Positions 32,374-42,558 of a stretch of DNA of 45,048 nt are shown piece by piece; the stretch's first letter is position 1, and each line of letters opens with the position of its first letter. A program made the position numbers and the translations under genes. Location: the NCBI GenBank assembly GCA_022508465.1, contig JAFLVB010000006.1:1-45048 (forward strand), read 5' to 3'. This stretch comes from Clostridiales bacterium. GTDB taxonomy: Bacteria > Bacillota > Clostridia > Christensenellales > Pumilibacteraceae. The notes beneath the pieces were generated by a model. That model was given only the letters and a program-made list of their open reading frames with translations, was not told the origin of the DNA and did not search any database.

Positions 32374-35300
32374 TTGAAATTTAAGAAAATCGAAGTTTAC
32401 GGATTTAAATCATTTGCGGATAAGCTATCCGTAGAATTCGGCGAAGGAATAACTGCGATTGTCGGACCTAACGGTTGCGGCAAAAGCAATGTTGCAGACT
32501 CGATACGATGGGTTCTCGGCGAACAGTCGGCAAAACTGTTGCGCGGAACCAATATGCAAGACGTAATCTTTAAAGGCACAGAAAAGCGCAAATCGATGTC
32601 GTTTTGCGAGGTTTTGTTGTACTTCGACAACACCGACAAACTTTTCCCGTCTCTCGAATTTTCGGAAGTCGTTTTGTCGCGTAAACTCTACCGTTCTGGT
32701 GAGAGTCAATATCTTATCAACGGTACGCCGTGCAGACTTAAAGACATTACCGATCTTTTGCGTGACGGCGGAATGGGCAGAGAAGGTTACAGCATCATAG
32801 GTCAGGGCAGAATTGATGAACTTTTGTCTGCTAAGCCCGAAGACCGCAGAGCTATCTTCGAGGAAGCTGCAGGAATATCTAAATTTAAAGCGCGTAAATT
32901 GGAGTCTGAGCGTAAGCTTGTTCGTACTCGTGACAATATGAGCAGAGTCAACGACATTTTGCTTGAAAAAGGTCGTCAGCTCGAGCCTCTTACAAAGCAA
33001 GCGGAGACTGCGCAAAAGTATCTCAACTTGCGCGATCAATTAAGATATAACGAAATCAATACATATATTTATCAGTACGATACGGCAAATGTGGCAAAGG
33101 AGGCTATAAATAACCGCTTAAACGGCGTCACCGAAGAACTTGAACTTCGTCAACATGAGTTTGACGAATTGCTTGTTGACTACCGTAAGACGCTTGACAG
33201 CCGCGAGTACATAGACAAGGACATCGAGACGCTTAGGGACAAGCTGGTTGAGCTTACCGTAGGTATAGCCAATCAAGCTGCGGACATTAGACTACTTAAT
33301 CAGCAGCTTACTCATATTAACGAAAATACCGCAGCATTGAAAGACGAAAATGTCAAATTGAATGTGCTTCAAGCGGAAAATTCAAAGCTGCTCGAGACGC
33401 GAACGCAAGATGTGAAAAAATTAAGCGAGGAGCTTAAAAGCTACGAAGTTATTTATGACCAAAAGAATGCCGAATATCTTAGCGTTTCCGACGAGCTTAC
33501 CGCAAATGCCGATGAGATTGCTTCGGCTCGCAAAGAGGAGCTTGATGCAATCGAAAAGCTTGCAGATATCAAAGCAAATATGTCGCGCTACATTGCCGAG
33601 CGCGAGGCGCTCAATGAGCGTGTAACCGAGTTTGGTCAGAGAATTATTGCGCTCAAAAGCAGAATAAAAGAGCTTGAGCCTAAAATAGAGGAGCTTTCGG
33701 TTGCGGTTAGCGAAATAAAAGAGCAAAAAGGAAGTGCGCAAAAGCGACTTGACGGCTTATATACTACCAATAATGAATTGCTGTATAAGGTCAATTCGCT
33801 TGCCGTGGATATCGATAAGCTAAGCAATACATATCACACAAAGAACGGTCAATATAAAATTTTGCGTGACATGAAAGAGTCGTATGACGCTTATAACAAC
33901 AGCGTCAAAAACTTGCTTTTGGACTCCAAGAAAGATAAGGAAATATCTTCGCGCATTGAGGGCGTAGTCGCGGAACTTATTACCGTAGAGCCTAAGTTTG
34001 AAACTGCTATCGAGATGGCGCTCGGCGGAGCTGTACAAAACATCGTAGTAAGGACAGATGATGACGCTAAATATCTTGTCGAGCACTTAAAACGTACAAG
34101 ACACGGTCGCGTAACATTTTTACCAATGAACGCCGTAAAGCCTCGCGATATAGATAGTAAATATCTGCATTTGATAGAAGGCAACGGTTGTTACGGCAAG
34201 GCAAGCGATGTTATTAAGTACAACGCTAAGTATTCGCGCGTTGTGGAAAGCTTGCTTGGAGCAACGGTTATAGTCGAAAATATGGACGCCGCTATAAGGC
34301 TTAGTAAATCGACGGGATATTCGTTTAGGGTGGTAACGCTCGACGGAGATATAATCAATCCGCAAGGATACATTACAGGCGGTAGCAAGACGGGCGATCG
34401 CAATATATCAAATATTTTTACTTATGAACGCGAACTAAATGAGCTTACCGTAGAAGTAAGTGACATTGAAAGTCGATTGGCTGCGCTTAATAGCGAACGT
34501 AGCTCGCTTGTCGAAAATCAAAAGACAGTCGATGCCGAAATAAAACAGCTAAGAGATCTTATTCATGGTTGGGAGATTGACGAGGCATCTAAGTCCGAAA
34601 GTCTTACTTCGATGTCAACCGAATGTGAACAGGCTCAAAAGGATTTGATAGCTGTCGAGTATCAATATAACCGTGATGACAGCCGTATAGAAGAAATCAC
34701 AGCTTCTATAGACAGCGTTGGTGAGCTCGAAGAGCTTATTAAGTCTAAGCGAGCAGAGGCAAGCGAACTTAACGAAAGCAAGCAAAAGTATATCGATGAG
34801 TTGCGCGCTCGCCACGACAAGCTGCGCGAAGAAGTGACAAACTTGCTTATTAAGATAAACAGTCACCGTTCAGCGTACGATTCTGCCGTAAATGAAATAG
34901 ACAGAATTAAAAACGAAATTCAGGGTCAGCTCATTAAACTTGAGGCAAATTCCCTTCAGATAGAAACTAACGAAAAAGAAAAGAAGGCAATAGATGTTAA
35001 GCTTAGCGCGCTTACTGCGCAAACGGGCGAGAGCGACACCGACAAAGTTAAGGCTATAAAGGATAAACTTGCCGAGCTTGATGAGTACAAGAAAAATCTT
35101 GTATTCGAGATCGATTCGATTGATAAAAAGCGTACCGAGTATACCAATCTTTTGCAGTCACTTAATGAGCGCAAGATGTCCGAAGAATATCAACTCCAAA
35201 AGGTCGATACCGATATCGAAATGATGGAAAACAATATTCGTGAGCAGTACGATCTCGACTATCAAGGCTGTCTTGTTTACAAAGCAGAAAAGTTTGAGAT

Positions 35301-35985
35301 ATCCGAAGGTACAACTGCAATCAATAAGCTTAAAAGGCAGATTGCTGCGCTCGGCAATATAAATTTGGATGCTATCGAGCAGTGCAAAGTTGTATATGAG
35401 GAATATCATAACCTTGACGAACAAAAACGAGACCTTGAAAAGGCAGAGGCAGACCTGGTTAAGATAATAAATGATCTGTCCGCCGACATGATAAAGATAT
35501 TCTCGACGCAGTTTGAGCAAATAAGGCTTAACTTTATAAAAATATTTAAAGAACTCTTTGACGGAGGTAATGCCGATCTTTTACTTCTCGAAAGCGAAGA
35601 TCCTCTTGCCGCAGGCGTGGAAATCGTTGCTCAGCCTCCGCAAAAAAAGTTGCAAAGCATTTCGCTTTTATCCGGTGGAGAAAGAGCGCTTACGGCAATA
35701 GCAATACTCTTTGCAATACTTAGACTTAAACCGATGCCGTTCTGCGTACTCGACGAAATTGAGGCTGCGCTTGACGATGCAAACGCATCGAGGTTTGCTC
35801 AATATCTCCGCAGATTTTCTGAGGAAACTCAGTTCATCGTCATTACTCACCGTAAGCCGACTATGGAACTGTCCGACAACTTGTACGGTGTTACTATGGA
35901 AGAGCGCGGCGTAAGTAAGATAGTATCGGTTAAACTCAGCGAAGCAGTTAAGCAGGCGACACACGCCGCAAATGAGGGAGCATAA
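32374..35985 (+). CDS. smc: Chromosome segregation protein SMC
   Basis: This 1203-residue SMC ATPase compacts and segregates chromosomes with ScpA/ScpB. Walker A GPNGCGKSNVADSIRWVLGEQS is at the N-terminus. Two long coiled coils (about 170-500 and 670-1020) flank a hinge (about 515-665, with EGVVAELITVEPKFETAIEMALGG). The C-terminal head has the signature LLSGGERALTAIAILFAIL and Walker B FCVLDEIEAALDDANA. It starts at TTG 32374, after AAGAGG, giving the expected MKFKKIEVYGFKSFAD. Length is normal. ftsY follows after three bases, the usual rnc-smc-ftsY order interrupted by the transporter and SDR genes. Confidence 0.97.
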   Translation: MKFKKIEVYGFKSFADKLSVEFGEGITAIVGPNGCGKSNVADSIRWVLGEQSAKLLRGTNMQDVIFKGTEKRKSMSFCEVLLYFDNTDKLFPSLEFSEVVLSRKLYRSGESQYLINGTPCRLKDITDLLRDGGMGREGYSIIGQGRIDELLSAKPEDRRAIFEEAAGISKFKARKLESERKLVRTRDNMSRVNDILLEKGRQLEPLTKQAETAQKYLNLRDQLRYNEINTYIYQYDTANVAKEAINNRLNGVTEELELRQHEFDELLVDYRKTLDSREYIDKDIETLRDKLVELTVGIANQAADIRLLNQQLTHINENTAALKDENVKLNVLQAENSKLLETRTQDVKKLSEELKSYEVIYDQKNAEYLSVSDELTANADEIASARKEELDAIEKLADIKANMSRYIAEREALNERVTEFGQRIIALKSRIKELEPKIEELSVAVSEIKEQKGSAQKRLDGLYTTNNELLYKVNSLAVDIDKLSNTYHTKNGQYKILRDMKESYDAYNNSVKNLLLDSKKDKEISSRIEGVVAELITVEPKFETAIEMALGGAVQNIVVRTDDDAKYLVEHLKRTRHGRVTFLPMNAVKPRDIDSKYLHLIEGNGCYGKASDVIKYNAKYSRVVESLLGATVIVENMDAAIRLSKSTGYSFRVVTLDGDIINPQGYITGGSKTGDRNISNIFTYERELNELTVEVSDIESRLAALNSERSSLVENQKTVDAEIKQLRDLIHGWEIDEASKSESLTSMSTECEQAQKDLIAVEYQYNRDDSRIEEITASIDSVGELEELIKSKRAEASELNESKQKYIDELRARHDKLREEVTNLLIKINSHRSAYDSAVNEIDRIKNEIQGQLIKLEANSLQIETNEKEKKAIDVKLSALTAQTGESDTDKVKAIKDKLAELDEYKKNLVFEIDSIDKKRTEYTNLLQSLNERKMSEEYQLQKVDTDIEMMENNIREQYDLDYQGCLVYKAEKFEISEGTTAINKLKRQIAALGNINLDAIEQCKVVYEEYHNLDEQKRDLEKAEADLVKIINDLSADMIKIFSTQFEQIRLNFIKIFKELFDGGNADLLLLESEDPLAAGVEIVAQPPQKKLQSISLLSGGERALTAIAILFAILRLKPMPFCVLDEIEAALDDANASRFAQYLRRFSEETQFIVITHRKPTMELSDNLYGVTMEERGVSKIVSVKLSEAVKQATHAANEGA

Positions 35986-35988
35986 AAT

Positions 35989-36900
35989 ATGGGACTTTTC
36001 AGTAAGATTAAGGAAGGACTTAAAAAAACACGCGATAAGATAGCTTTTGCGTTTAATAAGCTGTTTACGGGTGGTGCATTAAACGACGAGTTTTACGACG
36101 AGCTCGAAGAAGTTTTAATTTCTGCCGACGTTGGAGTGGAAACTACCGAGGAAATTCTCGAGCGACTTCGCGATGCCGTTGACGAAAAGTTGATTCGTAC
36201 GCGTGAGGAAGTTCGCGATGAACTTAAGGCGATAATGTGCGATTTGCTTGACGAAAGCGAAAAGCCGGATTATACATATCCGCTTGTTATTCTTGTGGCA
36301 GGCGTAAACGGCGTGGGCAAGACAACTGCAATAGGCAAGCTTGCCAATAAGTTTCGCCTTATGGGTAAATCTGTTACTCTTGCAGCGGCAGACACGTTCA
36401 GAGCGGCGGCGGCAGATCAGCTCACAGTTTGGGCGGATAGGGCGAAGGTGCGTATAATCAAGCACGCTGAAGGGGCAGACCCTGCCGCTGTTGTTTATGA
36501 TGCTATCGCAAGTGCAAAAAGTAAAAACACCGACGTTTTGCTTATAGATACGGCAGGCAGACTTCACAACAAAAAGAACTTAATGAACGAACTTAACAAG
36601 ATTATGCGTGTCATAGATAGGGAATATCCCGAAGCTATGCGCCTTAGTTACATAGTTTTGGACGCAACAACGGGACAAAATGCTGTTTCTCAAGTAGATG
36701 TCTTTGACGAAATAATCGATATTGACGGTATCATTTTGACTAAGCTCGACGGTACCGCAAAGGGCGGCGTAGTGCTTTCCATTGCAGGACAACTTGCTGT
36801 TCCCGTAGTTTATATCGGCGTCGGCGAGGGCATTGACGATCTCGAAGACTTCGACAGCGAGAATTTTATTGATGCTTTATTTGATGAGCAACAATCATAA
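35989..36900 (+). CDS. ftsY: Signal recognition particle receptor FtsY
   Basis: This 303-residue SRP-receptor GTPase delivers nascent membrane proteins to the translocon. It has the NG domain only: a short basic N-terminus (MGLFSKIKEGLKKTRDKIA), a helical N domain, then GVNGVGKTTAIGKLA (G1), DTFRAAAADQL, DTAGR (G3), TKLDGTAKGG (G4) and a C-terminal YIGVGEGIDDLEDF. The acidic A domain of Enterobacteria is absent, normal for Firmicutes. It is cotranscribed with smc. Confidence 0.97.
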   Translation: MGLFSKIKEGLKKTRDKIAFAFNKLFTGGALNDEFYDELEEVLISADVGVETTEEILERLRDAVDEKLIRTREEVRDELKAIMCDLLDESEKPDYTYPLVILVAGVNGVGKTTAIGKLANKFRLMGKSVTLAAADTFRAAAADQLTVWADRAKVRIIKHAEGADPAAVVYDAIASAKSKNTDVLLIDTAGRLHNKKNLMNELNKIMRVIDREYPEAMRLSYIVLDATTGQNAVSQVDVFDEIIDIDGIILTKLDGTAKGGVVLSIAGQLAVPVVYIGVGEGIDDLEDFDSENFIDALFDEQQS

Positions 36901-36901
36901 A

Positions 36902-37429
36902 ATGCAACAAAAAAGATTTTTTACTTATCCTTGTGGACACATTGTCATCATCATGCTCTCTATAGGAGGTGCTTTTATCATTTTACTTGCGGGAATTCTA
37001 TTTCCTGCTCCGGAAGCATGGGGTGTGTTGGGAATTTCATTATTTTTTTGGTTATTAGTAATTTTATATAAAGAAAAAGAGAAATGTCTAAATTCTATTA
37101 TTGTAGATTCAAGTCAGGTAAAGTTTAAAAATAAAACATATCTCTGGAATGAAGTCTATATTACAATGACCTATTATCATTCTTCATTAATTGGTAGATA
37201 TTACGCTTGTCTTATTTATTTTAGTGACCATTACTTAACTAATGATGAATTAAAAAAAGCTCATAAAACTGAATTTTTTATAGCACTAACAAAGAAACGT
37301 GCAGAATACATTTTAAAATTTTATAATAAGGAAATTAAGATAGAAGCAGATTGGCACCCATATTATAATAGAAAATTGTTAGCTATTATTGAATCGCATA
37401 ATGAAAAAATTGAAAAGGGACGGGAGTGA
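36902..37429 (+). CDS. AT-rich membrane protein with PH-like domain, unknown function
   Basis: This 175-residue protein (from ATG 36902) has two hydrophobic helices (about 12-34 and 39-56) and a strand-rich cytoplasmic part, SSQVKFKNKTYLWNEVYITM, recalling small PH-like or YcxB-like proteins. I do not recognise it firmly. Codon use and base composition are much more AT-rich than in smc/ftsY or rqcH. The start could be ATG 36884 (inside ftsY) or 36902; neither has a good ribosome binding site. Immunity proteins of polymorphic toxins often look like this, so an orphan immunity gene is possible. No promoter is apparent, and the stop lies inside the terminator loop. Confidence 0.6.
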   Translation: MQQKRFFTYPCGHIVIIMLSIGGAFIILLAGILFPAPEAWGVLGISLFFWLLVILYKEKEKCLNSIIVDSSQVKFKNKTYLWNEVYITMTYYHSSLIGRYYACLIYFSDHYLTNDELKKAHKTEFFIALTKKRAEYILKFYNKEIKIEADWHPYYNRKLLAIIESHNEKIEKGRE

Positions 37430-37441
37430 TTCCCGTCCTTT
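37415..37441. terminator. Bidirectional terminator between convergent genes
   Basis: An 11-bp stem (AAGGGACGGGA / TCCCGTCCTTT, one G-U pair) with loop GTGAT has A on one side and T on the other. It can serve the plus-strand orphan gene, whose TGA is in the loop, and the minus-strand rqcH gene that ends five bases further on. Confidence 0.75.
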
Positions 37442-37445
37442 ACAG

Positions 37446-39134
37446 TTACTTAAAATCTATAACGCTTTTTGGTGAAACATAAAGCGTTTTTTGATTTGTG
37501 TAATTTACTCGTCCCGGACCTCCGCCGCTTATCGGTTTTACATTTTTAGCATAGGTGTAATCGACTGCGACTTTATCCGCCATTTTACTTTTGGAATAGT
37601 AGGCGGCAAGTTGAGCTGCGGAAGTAATAACTTCGTCGGTAGCTTCTTTATCGCTGCAATGAATAATAACATGGCTGCCGTGTGCGCCCAAAACGTGTAG
37701 CCAAATATCTTTATCGCCGGCACTTTTATATAATCTTTCGTTTTGAACGTTGTTTTTACCTATGTCGATTTTATAACCGTCTACTGTTACCGAAAGATAT
37801 GTGGACGTAGCTTTTTTACGGTTTTTAATTTCATTATTTTGTAAGAGTTTAAGCTGGAATAATTCTACTTCAATATCTTCTAAATCAGCGCGAGTAGAGC
37901 AGAGCTCAAATGAATTTAATGCGTTTTCGTACCTTAATAGTAGCTTTTTGGCGTCTTCGATTTGCTTGTCCAAAGCGGCAAGAGTGTTCTTCTTTTTGGT
38001 ATATTTTTTGTAATATGCCTGCGCATTTTCAGCAGGGGTCTTGTTTATGTCTAACATAATCTGGACATTTTCGTCAGTATAGTAGTTATAAACACAAGTT
38101 GCAGCTTCCCCCTTTTTAATTCGATAGATGTTGGCAGTAATAAGTTCGCCTTTAATGCGGTCGCTTTCGCAGTCCATACATTCGGTCTTTTTTATGGCAA
38201 ATTCTTCGAGCTTTTTGCGAGTGCGTTTTTCTGCGTTTTTAAGTATAGTCAGCAGTCTTTTTATTTGTGCGCCGAGTTCGCCATAGTCGTTTTTGTTGGC
38301 GTAATAAATGTCCATACATTCGCTAAGCAAAGTATGGCTTTCGACATCGCCGATAACCGAAAGGAAGGGCGAGGTATAGAAGTCTGTATACTTGCCGTTG
38401 TGCTTAATGAGGCACGGTTTATTAATAGTATAAATTTTGTTTAACTCATTAAAAATTGCCTCGGCTTCATGAGCGCCGTTAAGCCTTCGGATAGAGCCGA
38501 TAGCTCTTACTACACATTCGGAAATTGTTGCGGGTGCCATTCCGCTCATAATTGACAAAATGTATTTATCGGGGCTGTCGCCATCAAAGGCAGCAAGCAG
38601 TTCGACAATCTTTTTATCGTTAGGGAGTAGCTTGTCCTGCGGTGGAATTGTCGTATAAGCAAGTCCGGGCAAGACAAGGCGCTTGGGCGAAATGTCCGGA
38701 GTTATGTGCTTAACTGCCTCGGATATAATATTATTTTCGTCAACCAAGATAATGTTGGAATACGTTCCCGTGATCTCGACAATTATTCGGCGCTTTGCCT
38801 CCACAAATTCGCTCTTACATAAAATGTCTATCATAACAACTCGTTCGTAAGGCTGAGCAGTTACGCCGAGAATGATGCCGTTACCTATATGCTTGCGTAA
38901 GTGCATCAAAAAGGATGGCGCTGTAATCGGATTTTCTTTAAGCGCACGGGTAAGGTGAATTCTTGGGGCAGATGCAACTGCGGAGGCAAGCAGAAAATAG
39001 GTGTTTTTTCCGCTATGGCATTTAAGTATAATTTCGCCGGCGGTCGGCATATAAATCTTTTCAATTCGGCTTCCGGCTAAGCAATTATTCAATTCTGATG
39101 CGATAAATGAGTAATTAAGTGCGTCGTTTGGCAT
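37446..39134 (-). CDS. rqcH: Ribosome quality control factor RqcH (NFACT family)
   Basis: This 562-residue protein, formerly annotated fibronectin-binding protein, binds obstructed 50S subunits and drives addition of alanine tails to stalled peptides. NFACT-N (about 1-200) has GSRIEKIYMPTAGEIILKCH and PSFLMHLRKHIGNG. A coiled-coil middle (about 280-440) follows, with KGEAATCVYNYYTDENV. The C-terminal NFACT-R domain has DIWLHVLGAHGSHVIIH and VDYTYAKNVKPISGGGPGRV. It is the only convincing minus-strand gene and is divergent from tig, with back-to-back promoters. Length is typical of the family. Confidence 0.94.
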   Translation of the reverse strand: MPNDALNYSFIASELNNCLAGSRIEKIYMPTAGEIILKCHSGKNTYFLLASAVASAPRIHLTRALKENPITAPSFLMHLRKHIGNGIILGVTAQPYERVVMIDILCKSEFVEAKRRIIVEITGTYSNIILVDENNIISEAVKHITPDISPKRLVLPGLAYTTIPPQDKLLPNDKKIVELLAAFDGDSPDKYILSIMSGMAPATISECVVRAIGSIRRLNGAHEAEAIFNELNKIYTINKPCLIKHNGKYTDFYTSPFLSVIGDVESHTLLSECMDIYYANKNDYGELGAQIKRLLTILKNAEKRTRKKLEEFAIKKTECMDCESDRIKGELITANIYRIKKGEAATCVYNYYTDENVQIMLDINKTPAENAQAYYKKYTKKKNTLAALDKQIEDAKKLLLRYENALNSFELCSTRADLEDIEVELFQLKLLQNNEIKNRKKATSTYLSVTVDGYKIDIGKNNVQNERLYKSAGDKDIWLHVLGAHGSHVIIHCSDKEATDEVITSAAQLAAYYSKSKMADKVAVDYTYAKNVKPISGGGPGRVNYTNQKTLYVSPKSVIDFK

Positions 39135-39169
39135 ATTATCTCGCTTTTTAACGTAAATTTTATATTTTT

Positions 39170-39198
39170 ATTATATTCAAAATCGATATTTAAGTCAA
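39170..39198 (-). promoter_or_regulatory. Promoter of rqcH
   Basis: On the minus strand, TTGACT (39198-39193), 17 bp and TATAAT (39175-39170) lie upstream of rqcH. Its -35 box is only six bases from the -35 box of the divergent tig promoter. Confidence 0.65.
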
Positions 39199-39204
39199 TA
39201 GAAT

Positions 39205-39233
39205 TTGACAAAAGAATTCGTTTATGTTAATAT
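39205..39233 (+). promoter_or_regulatory. Promoter of tig-clpP-clpX
   Basis: TTGACA (39205-39210), 17 bp and TAATAT (39228-39233) lie 53 bases before the tig ATG. Confidence 0.7.
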
Positions 39234-39286
39234 ATACTTTGCGTAAGAAATCGAATATATTTATTATAGCAAAGGAAAGGAGTAAT

Positions 39287-40672
39287 ATGAATTACGAATT
39301 AGAAAAGTCGGAAGGCAAAGTTAAATTCACCTTCACGATACTCCCCGCTGAGTGGGAAGAAGAAATCAACAATGTTTACCTTAAGACCAAGCATAGGTTT
39401 AATGTGCCTGGATTCCGTAAAGGTCATGCACCGCGCAAAACCGTAGAAAACTTTTACGGTAAAGGCGTATTTTTTGACGATGCAATCAAAAACTGCGTAA
39501 AAAAGGCGTATTCTAAGGCGCTCGACGAAAACGCAGATGTTTATCCTGTTGACGAGCCTAAGGTGGATATCGAGAAGTTTGACGATAATGAAATCAAATT
39601 TACTCTTGAAGTAACCGTTAAGCCCGAAGTTAAGCTTGGTGCTTACACAGGTATTAATTTGGAGAAAGTTGAGTATACTGTTAAGCAGGACGATGTCAAG
39701 GCTGTTATCGACCGTGACCGCAAGGCGCACGTTCGCAAGATCGAGATTAAGGATCGCGCCGTTCAAAATGGCGATAAACTTACTATCGATTACAGCGGTA
39801 AGGTAGACGGAGTTAAGTTTGAAGGCGGCACTGCCGAAAAGCAAGAGCTCGTTATCGGCAGCAAAACATTTATTCCCGGCTTTGAAGATCAGCTCATCGG
39901 CATGAACATGGGTGAGACCAATGACATTTCGGTTAAGTTCCCCGAGGACTACCACGCAAAGAACCTTGCAGGCAAAGACGCAATCTTTACCGTAACAGTT
40001 CATTCCGGCGTAGTAGAAGAGATGCCCGAGGCTGACGACGGCTTTGCTCAGGAAATGGGTCCGTACGAGACATTTGCAGATTATAAAAAAGACGTAGAGA
40101 AGAAGCTTAAGGAAGATTCTAAGCGTCGCGAGCAAATGGCAAATGAAAACAACATTATAGAGGCAGTTGTTGCTAATGCACAGTTCACCGTGCCCGATTG
40201 CATGGTGGAAACTCAACTCAATTATGAGCTTCAAGATTTGAGTTACAGACTTTCGGCAAGCGGACTTAAGATAGAGGATTACTTTAAGTACATCGGCTCT
40301 AACGTAGAAGAGTTCAAGTCGGAGCGCAGACAGGACGCGCTTACAACAGTTCAGACAAGACTTGTTGTTGAGCAGCTTATCAAGGAGCTTACCGAAAGCG
40401 GCAAGATCGAAGTTACCGATAAGGAAGTTGACGACAAAATCGCCGAATTCGCACAAGGCGGAAAGATGACCGTAGAACAAATCAAAGAGGCAGGTCAAGG
40501 CGAATATATAAAGAATGATCTTCTTATGACTAAGGCAATTAAGTTCTTGATTGACAACAACACCTTTACAAAGGCGACTAAGGCTAAGAAGGAAACTAAG
40601 GAAACAGTGTCTGAGTCGGAAGTTAAAGAAGAAAAACCAAAGGCAAAAAGGGCTAAAAAGACCGAAGAATAA
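39287..40672 (+). CDS. tig: Trigger factor
   Basis: This ribosome-associated chaperone and prolyl isomerase starts at ATG 39287, after GGAAAGGAG; the track's upstream extension covers the promoter. This gives 461 residues. The N-terminal ribosome-binding domain has the signature [13 protein letters not shown]. The FKBP-type domain (about 150-240) has [13 protein letters not shown] and [25 protein letters not shown] helical C-terminal domain ends in a lysine-rich tail ([12 protein letters not shown] and onward), which is longer than usual. It is followed by clpP and clpX, the usual tig-clpP-clpX order. The large minus-strand ORF across it is a shadow. Confidence 0.97.
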   Translation: MNYELEKSEGKVKFTFTILPAEWEEEINNVYLKTKHRFNVPGFRKGHAPRKTVENFYGKGVFFDDAIKNCVKKAYSKALDENADVYPVDEPKVDIEKFDDNEIKFTLEVTVKPEVKLGAYTGINLEKVEYTVKQDDVKAVIDRDRKAHVRKIEIKDRAVQNGDKLTIDYSGKVDGVKFEGGTAEKQELVIGSKTFIPGFEDQLIGMNMGETNDISVKFPEDYHAKNLAGKDAIFTVTVHSGVVEEMPEADDGFAQEMGPYETFADYKKDVEKKLKEDSKRREQMANENNIIEAVVANAQFTVPDCMVETQLNYELQDLSYRLSASGLKIEDYFKYIGSNVEEFKSERRQDALTTVQTRLVVEQLIKELTESGKIEVTDKEVDDKIAEFAQGGKMTVEQIKEAGQGEYIKNDLLMTKAIKFLIDNNTFTKATKAKKETKETVSESEVKEEKPKAKRAKKTEE

Positions 40673-40695
40673 TAAATTTTTGCAGGAGAATGGCA

Positions 40696-41289
40696 ATGAT
40701 TAAAAATCAATTGGTACCTATGGTAGTGGAGCAGCTTGATCGCGGCGAGAGATCGTACGACATTTATTCGAGACTGCTCGAGGACAGAATTGTATTTTTG
40801 TCGGGAGAAATCGACGATACCTCGGCAAATATCGTAATCGCTCAGCTTATATACTTAGAGAGTAAGGACGCAGATAAGGATATTTGCTTGTACATCAACA
40901 GCCCGGGTGGCAGCGTTACCGCAGGCATGGGTATTTACGACACCATGAACTATATTAAATGTGACGTAAGTACTGTTTGCGTTGGTATGGCTGCGTCGAT
41001 GGGAGCATTTTTGCTTTCCTCGGGAGCTAAGGGCAAACGCTTTGCACTCCGTAATAGCGAGGTTATGATTCATCAGCCGTTAGGAGGAGCGCAGGGGCAG
41101 GCGAGCGATATCGAAATTGTAGCTAAGCACATTATGCGTACCAAAGAAAAGATGATTAAAATTCTTGCCGAAAATAGCGGTCAGCCGATTGAAAAGGTCG
41201 AGCGTGATGTTGACAGAGATAATTATATGAGCGCCGAAGAAGCTTTAAGCTATGGACTTATCGACGCCATTTACGACAAAAGGTCGTAG
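40696..41289 (+). CDS. clpP: ATP-dependent Clp protease proteolytic subunit
   Basis: ClpP forms the tetradecameric protease chamber that works with ClpX. I choose ATG 40696, because AGGAG (40684-40688) is seven bases from it but only one base from the track start at 40690. This gives 197 residues. The catalytic triad is visible: Ser in [13 protein letters not shown], His in VMIHQPLGG, and Asp in [14 protein letters not shown]. The substrate-groove motif [12 protein letters not shown] is kept. It lies between tig and clpX with short spacers. Confidence 0.97.
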   Translation: MIKNQLVPMVVEQLDRGERSYDIYSRLLEDRIVFLSGEIDDTSANIVIAQLIYLESKDADKDICLYINSPGGSVTAGMGIYDTMNYIKCDVSTVCVGMAASMGAFLLSSGAKGKRFALRNSEVMIHQPLGGAQGQASDIEIVAKHIMRTKEKMIKILAENSGQPIEKVERDVDRDNYMSAEEALSYGLIDAIYDKRS

Positions 41290-41300
41290 GAGGAAAAAGT

Positions 41301-42521
41301 TTGAACTATAATTTGGAACCGAAATGCTCTTTTTGCGGTAGATCGGAATCGATGGTGGATCTTATTCACGGTCCAAACAATGTCTATATTTGCAAGGACT
41401 GCACAGATATTTGCAGCAGCGAATTCCATGCCAAAGAAAAAGAGGACAATACGGCTCTTAATCTTTTAAAGCCTATGGAGATTAAGGAACGTCTTGACGA
41501 GTATATCGTTGGGCAAGATGCAGCTAAAAAGGTTTTGTCGGTTGCCGTTTATAATCATTATAAGCGTGTCAACTATAATCTTACGCAATCGAATGCTCAA
41601 GATATGGAACTCAAAAAGACCAATATCCTTATGCTTGGGCCAACAGGTAGCGGTAAGACGTTACTTGCCCAGACTCTCAGTCGCATACTTAATGTTCCTT
41701 TTGCCGTAGCCGACGCTACAACACTTACTGAAGCCGGTTATGTCGGCGAAGATGTGGAAAACATCTTGCTTAAGCTTATCCAAAATGCCGATTATGACGT
41801 TAAGCGCGCCGAGCGAGGAATTATCTATATAGACGAAATTGATAAGATTGCGCGTAAGAGCGAAAACGTAAGTATTACAAGAGACGTTTCGGGCGAAGGC
41901 GTGCAACAGGCACTATTAAAGATAGTGGAAAGTACGGTGGCAAATGTTCCTCCGCAGGGCGGTCGCAAGCATCCTCAGCAAGAGTTTATACAAATAGATA
42001 CGACTAATATCTTGTTTATCTTTGGCGGTGCATTTGTAGGGCTTGATAAAATTATAGAAAAGCGTACGCAAACTAAATCGCTTGGATTCGGCTCGCAGCT
42101 TGCCGAGGCTGTTAAGCTCAGTAACGAGACAATCCAGCCGACAGATCTTATCAAATATGGCTTAATTCCCGAATTTGTGGGCAGAATACCGGTAACAGTA
42201 AGTTTGGATCCGCTTGAAAAATCAGACTTGGTTCGTATCCTTTGCGAGCCTAAAGATGCGCTCATTAAACAGTATAAAAAGCTTATGGAAATGGATGGTA
42301 TTGAACTTGCTTTTGAAGACGGCTGTCTTGAGGCGATCGCGGATAAGGCAATAGCGCTTAAAACGGGCGCAAGGGGTCTTAGGTCGATAATAGAGAACTG
42401 CATGACCGAAATCATGTATACGGCGCCGTCTAAGGGCGATGTAAGCAAGATAATAGTAGGTAAGGATTGTGTTCTAAAAGCCTGTCCGCCTCAAATTATA
42501 AGCAAAAAGAAAGCTGTATAA
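41301..42521 (+). CDS. clpX: ClpX ATP-dependent unfoldase
   Basis: This 406-residue AAA+ unfoldase feeds substrates to ClpP. The N-terminal zinc-binding domain has CSFCG and CKDCTDIC. The AAA+ core has Walker [32 protein letters not shown], Walker [12 protein letters not shown], the ISREG-type [14 protein letters not shown], pore and sensor motifs, and the ClpP-docking LGF loop (KSLGFGSQ). It starts at TTG 41301, nine bases after GGAGG, twelve bases after clpP. A strong terminator follows. Confidence 0.97.
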   Translation: MNYNLEPKCSFCGRSESMVDLIHGPNNVYICKDCTDICSSEFHAKEKEDNTALNLLKPMEIKERLDEYIVGQDAAKKVLSVAVYNHYKRVNYNLTQSNAQDMELKKTNILMLGPTGSGKTLLAQTLSRILNVPFAVADATTLTEAGYVGEDVENILLKLIQNADYDVKRAERGIIYIDEIDKIARKSENVSITRDVSGEGVQQALLKIVESTVANVPPQGGRKHPQQEFIQIDTTNILFIFGGAFVGLDKIIEKRTQTKSLGFGSQLAEAVKLSNETIQPTDLIKYGLIPEFVGRIPVTVSLDPLEKSDLVRILCEPKDALIKQYKKLMEMDGIELAFEDGCLEAIADKAIALKTGARGLRSIIENCMTEIMYTAPSKGDVSKIIVGKDCVLKACPPQIISKKKAV

Positions 42522-42526
42522 ATATT

Positions 42527-42555
42527 AAAGGCACATTCAAACGAATGTGCCTTTT
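42527..42555 (+). terminator. Strong terminator after clpX
   Basis: A perfect 12-bp stem (AAAGGCACATTC / GAATGTGCCTTT) with loop AAAC is followed by T. It ends only a few bases before the Rhs-tip reading frame. The GTG start proposed by the track at 42547 lies inside this stem. Confidence 0.9.
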
Positions 42556-42558
42556 CTA

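Noticed and set aside
37446-39134. Fibronectin-binding adhesin
   Set aside because: The NFACT-N and NFACT-R domains and lack of a signal peptide identify RqcH. The adhesin label is historical.
40660-40675. Short sequence shared by the end of tig and the terminator at 44651 (CTAAAAAGACCGAAG)
   Set aside because: The match is about 15 bases of lysine-rich coding sequence against an A-rich terminator flank. It probably arose by chance, with no wider homology.
39299-40696. 465-residue minus-strand ORF opposite tig
   Set aside because: It covers trigger factor almost exactly, has no recognisable motif, and is explained by biased codons of a highly expressed gene.
42547-42558. GTG start of the Rhs-tip ORF given in the track
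   Set aside because: It lies within the 3' arm of the clpX terminator stem and would be an unlikely translation start.
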